Program-made: the position numbers and the translations under genes
In this document: in pieces, positions 3,785 through 6,162 of the stretch
Layout: each line of letters starts with the position of its first letter
Numbering within the stretch: position 1 is the first letter of the stretch
Notes under the pieces: generated by a model
Database searches by the model: none
The model's input: the letters and a program-made list of their open reading frames with translations, nothing else
What the model was told of the DNA's origin: nothing
Source: Anaerolineales bacterium
Lineage (GTDB): Bacteria; Chloroflexota; Anaerolineae; Anaerolineales; UBA6663
Length of the DNA: 6,162 nucleotides
Reading direction: 5' to 3'
Assembly (NCBI GenBank): GCA_016789245.1
Contig: JAEURM010000126.1
Coordinates: 1 to 6,162, forward strand

Positions 3785-5859
3785 AAGAGTATGGAACTGA
3801 GAAAATACGCAATGTCGTGCTCGCGGGCCATAGTGGTTCAGGCAAAACTTCGCTAACTGAAGCCTTTTTGTTCAACACTGGCGTGACCACGCGCGTCGGT
3901 AAGGTGGAAGACGGCTCCACCCTATCGGATTTTGAAGAAGAAGAACGACGCCGTAAAATTTCGCTCTCCACGTCCGTCATCCCCATTGAATACCACGATC
4001 ATAAAATCAATCTGTTAGATACGCCGGGCTTCACCGATTTTCAAGGTGAAGTCCGCTCCGCCATTCACGTGGCCGAGGCCGCCATTATTGTGGTGGATGC
4101 GGTGGCGGGTGTGGAAGTGGGCACCGAGGTGGTGTGGAATATTTGTGATGAATACCACCTGCCCCGCTTCGTCATCATCAACAAGATGGACCGGGAGAAC
4201 GCCAACTTTGAGCGCACCCTGCAACAAATTCGAGATACGTTCAAAGCCAAACTCGTGCCGGTGCAATTGCCGATTGGCGCGGAATCGGGCTTCAAGGGCA
4301 TTGTGGGCCTACTCTCGATGAAGGCGCGGCTGGGCAAAGGCGAAGACCACTCAGATATTCCGGCGGAGATGCAGGCCGCCGCCGCCAAAGCACGCGTGGA
4401 GTTGATGGAAGCGGCCGCTGAGGGCGAAGATGCGCTGATTGAAAAATATTTGGGCGGTGAAGAACTCACGCCGGACGAAATGATTCGCGGCTTCCACGCG
4501 GCCGTAAAGGGCCGCGATTTTGTGCCCGTGTTTGTGGCGGCTGGTGGTGCCAACATCGGCACCATGCCCATTTTGGAAGGCATTGTGCGTTACCTGCCCT
4601 CCCCCGCCGAAGGGATGCCCTTTACTTTGCAAGGCTTGGAAGATAAGCCCGGCACAGTGAAGTGGGATGATAGCGGCTTTACCTCGCTCTACGTGTGGAA
4701 AACTACCGCTGACCCATTTGTGGGCAAGGTCACGTACTTCCGCGTGGTGGCCGGCTTGCTGAACTCGGATGGCCGGTTGTGGAACCACAACAAGAGCGCC
4801 GAAGAGCGCACCGGCACTGTGCACGTCTCACGCGGTAAAGAACAAATCAACGTGAAGCAAATGCACTCCGGTGATATTGGCTCACTGGCCAAGCTAACGG
4901 TAACTTCCACGGCAGATACGCTGGGTGATAAAGCGCACCCGCAACCGATGAAAACGCCGGTGTACCCCAAAGCGCTGTTTACAGTGGCAGTTTCGCCCAA
5001 GACGCAGGCGGACTCCACCAAAATCAGCCCCACGCTTAACCGGTTGTGTGAAGAAGACCCTACCCTGCACTGGCGGCAGGAACCGGCCACCAAGCAAACG
5101 ATTTTGGAAGGGCTGGGTGACCAGCACATTGATGTAACCGTGCGGCGCGCAGAAACCAAGTTTAGTTTGGGGCTAACGCTAGAAGCCCCCAAAGTGCCGT
5201 ATCGTGAATCAATCACCCGCAAGGCCGAAGGCCACCACCGCCACAAGAAGCAAACGGGCGGCGCGGGCCAATTTGGCGAGGTGTTCTTGCGCGTGGAGCC
5301 ACTGCGTGGCGAGGAGCCGTATGAATTTACGGATGAACTGGTGGGCATGAATCTTTCTAAGAGTTACTTAGGCCCAATTGATAAAGGCATCCACAGCGTT
5401 TTAGAGAATGGCGTGATTGCTGGTTACCCCGTGAGCGGCGTGCGCGTGATTGTGTATGACGGCAAAGAGCACGCCGTAGACTCTAAGCCGATTGCGTTTG
5501 AAACGGCGGGGCGCGAGGCCTTTAAGAAGGCGGTGGAAGCCGCGCACCCGGTTTTGCTGGAACCGATTATGAAGCTGACGGTGACCGTGCCGGAAGGCCA
5601 CATGGGTGATGTGCTGGGAGATTTGAACACCCGCCGCGCCCGCGTGCAGGGCATGGAGCAAGAGGGCAACAAGAGCGTAATTACGGCGGAAGTGCCGCTG
5701 GCCGAAGTGCAACGCTACGTGACGGATTTGCGTTCGATGACGGGCGGGCGCGGCATCTTCAACATGGTCTTTGAGCGCTATGACACCGTGCCCGCGCACA
5801 TCGCGGCGCCCATCGTTGCCAGCCACAAGAAGGAAAAGGCCGCCGAAAGCGACGAGTAA
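3781..5859 (+). CDS. fusA2: Elongation factor G-like translational GTPase (EF-G2 / FusA2 type)
   Basis: Complete 692-residue five-domain GTPase that should act on the ribosome. Domain I holds G1 GHSGSGKT (16-23), switch I with RRRKISL (S61 where EF-G has Thr), G3 DTPGFTDF (80-87) and G4 NKMDR (134-138). A G' insert lies at about 160-245, and G5 is replaced by VAAGGANIG. Domain II is about 295-385, III about 393-470, IV about 472-590 and V about 591-675, with a charged tail (KKEKAAESDE). Domain IV keeps the loop HKKQTGGAGQFG (488-499) and the tip H564 in KEHAVDS. Domain V keeps EPIMK and DLRSMTGGRG. Canonical EF-G has His in DTPGHVDF; here F84 replaces it, as Tyr/Phe does in FusA2-type paralogues, so this is not the housekeeping EF-G. 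Its role in the family is poorly defined (possibly slow or stress-time translocation or ribosome rescue). It keeps the G' insert, unlike Tet(M)-type protection proteins as I recall them. Expressed from its own promoter behind a possible attenuator. Confidence 0.93.
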   Translation: MKEYGTEKIRNVVLAGHSGSGKTSLTEAFLFNTGVTTRVGKVEDGSTLSDFEEEERRRKISLSTSVIPIEYHDHKINLLDTPGFTDFQGEVRSAIHVAEAAIIVVDAVAGVEVGTEVVWNICDEYHLPRFVIINKMDRENANFERTLQQIRDTFKAKLVPVQLPIGAESGFKGIVGLLSMKARLGKGEDHSDIPAEMQAAAAKARVELMEAAAEGEDALIEKYLGGEELTPDEMIRGFHAAVKGRDFVPVFVAAGGANIGTMPILEGIVRYLPSPAEGMPFTLQGLEDKPGTVKWDDSGFTSLYVWKTTADPFVGKVTYFRVVAGLLNSDGRLWNHNKSAEERTGTVHVSRGKEQINVKQMHSGDIGSLAKLTVTSTADTLGDKAHPQPMKTPVYPKALFTVAVSPKTQADSTKISPTLNRLCEEDPTLHWRQEPATKQTILEGLGDQHIDVTVRRAETKFSLGLTLEAPKVPYRESITRKAEGHHRHKKQTGGAGQFGEVFLRVEPLRGEEPYEFTDELVGMNLSKSYLGPIDKGIHSVLENGVIAGYPVSGVRVIVYDGKEHAVDSKPIAFETAGREAFKKAVEAAHPVLLEPIMKLTVTVPEGHMGDVLGDLNTRRARVQGMEQEGNKSVITAEVPLAEVQRYVTDLRSMTGGRGIFNMVFERYDTVPAHIAAPIVASHKKEKAAESDE

Positions 5860-5869
5860 ATTTCTTATC

Positions 5870-5935
5870 AGACTTCGGAAGTAAGCGCCCGACCAGTGAG
5901 TGTTTCTGGCCTCCCCCGCTTACTTCCGAAGTTTT
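5870..5935 (+). terminator. Probable terminator after the EF-G-like gene: 16-bp perfect inverted repeat
   Basis: Bases 5872-5887 and 5917-5932 are perfect 16-base complements, extendable by a G-U and an A-U pair (5871/5933, 5870/5934). The right arm runs into four T. The 29-base loop can itself fold through CCAG (5893-5896) and CTGG (5906-5909), giving a two-tier structure. It begins about 11 bases after the GTPase stop. The T run is short, so termination strength is uncertain; it may also protect the 3' end of the message. Confidence 0.72.
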
Positions 5936-5971
5936 GACGGTGTGGGGTTTGACACTAAGAGTGGAGGCATC

Positions 5972-6162
5972 ATGAGCAATCAGCCGATTTCCACACGACC
6001 ACTGAATGACAATGAAAAGTTACTGCGCACCAAGTATTACGAGAGCTTGGCGGCCCAAAGTGATTTGATGGATAAATTGGCCGAGCGCCTGCTCCCTATT
6101 CAGTTGGCCATTCCGGGCTTATACGCTACGGTGCTGAAATTGGTGGGCGGCGATACGGCCAC
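5972..6162 (+). CDS. Unrecognised protein, N-terminal 63 codons (cut by window edge)
   Basis: ATG at 5972 has GGAGG at 5963-5967, 4 bases upstream, which is a strong if short spacing, and the frame is open to the window end. The visible part starts with a polar tail (MSNQPISTRPLNDNEK), then a probable amphipathic helix (LLRTKYYESLAAQSDLMDKL, 17-36). A hydrophobic stretch follows (LLPIQLAIPGLYATVLKLVG, 39-58) that may be a membrane-associated helix. I do not assign a family. It lies 113 bases after the EF-G-like stop, beyond the terminator repeat. A TTGACA at 5949-5954 lies too close to the ATG to act as its -35; TTGACG at 5934-5939 with TAAGAG at 5956-5961 is a weak alternative that would give an almost leaderless message. 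Confidence 0.7.
   Translation, partial: MSNQPISTRPLNDNEKLLRTKYYESLAAQSDLMDKLAERLLPIQLAIPGLYATVLKLVGGDTA

Noticed and set aside
3781..5859. Tetracycline-resistance ribosomal protection protein
   Set aside because: The protein keeps the G' insert, EF-G-like domain IV loops and overall FusA2 pattern, so a Tet(M)/Tet(O) assignment is not supported; only the leader layout is comparable.

Overview
The window looks like bacterial chromosome with about 55-60 % GC by eye and tightly packed genes with short gaps. The protein types suggest Chloroflexota (Anaerolineae-like): an EF-G paralogue with an F-type switch II, a phosphoglycerate-mutase-like metalloenzyme beginning MHILFLFLDGIG, and a polyamine/omega-type class III aminotransferase. 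This taxonomic call is an inference from protein flavour, not a search result. I see no insertion sequence, prophage, CRISPR array, tRNA or rRNA.

Layout, left to right: (1) The 5' end of a minus-strand alkaline-phosphatase/iPGM-superfamily metalloenzyme, cut by the window edge (1-308). (2) A 144-base divergent spacer, then a plus-strand class III PLP aminotransferase (453-1793). (3) An 86-base palindromic CGGAT/ATCCG repeat element (1804-1889) between two convergent genes. (4) A minus-strand pair: a membrane-anchored thioredoxin-like protein (2966-2481) followed 5 bases later by a SAM-dependent methyltransferase (2475-1891). The methyltransferase starts at TTG, with its Shine-Dalgarno inside the end of the thioredoxin gene. 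(5) Upstream, on the same strand, a group II truncated haemoglobin (3474-3046). (6) A 306-base divergent spacer with a good plus-strand promoter, a terminator-like hairpin followed by six T, and a short Arg-rich open frame. (7) A complete EF-G-like GTPase, FusA2 type (3781-5859), followed by a perfect 16-bp inverted repeat acting as a probable terminator. (8) The first 63 codons of an unrecognised, probably membrane-associated protein (5972 to the window end).

The genes do not form one pathway. The thioredoxin and methyltransferase genes are translationally coupled. The globin is on the same strand, 79 bases upstream, and may share a redox or gas-stress theme. The most interesting part is the leader of the EF-G-like gene. 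A promoter is followed by an intrinsic-terminator hairpin, an upstream segment that could pair with the hairpin's left arm as an antiterminator, and a 26-codon frame that runs through the hairpin and ends in an ATGA overlap with the GTPase start. This layout resembles the attenuator of tet(M)-type ribosomal protection genes, which are themselves EF-G relatives. The GTPase also lacks the catalytic switch-II histidine. Whether this is a real ribosome-sensing control system is inference.
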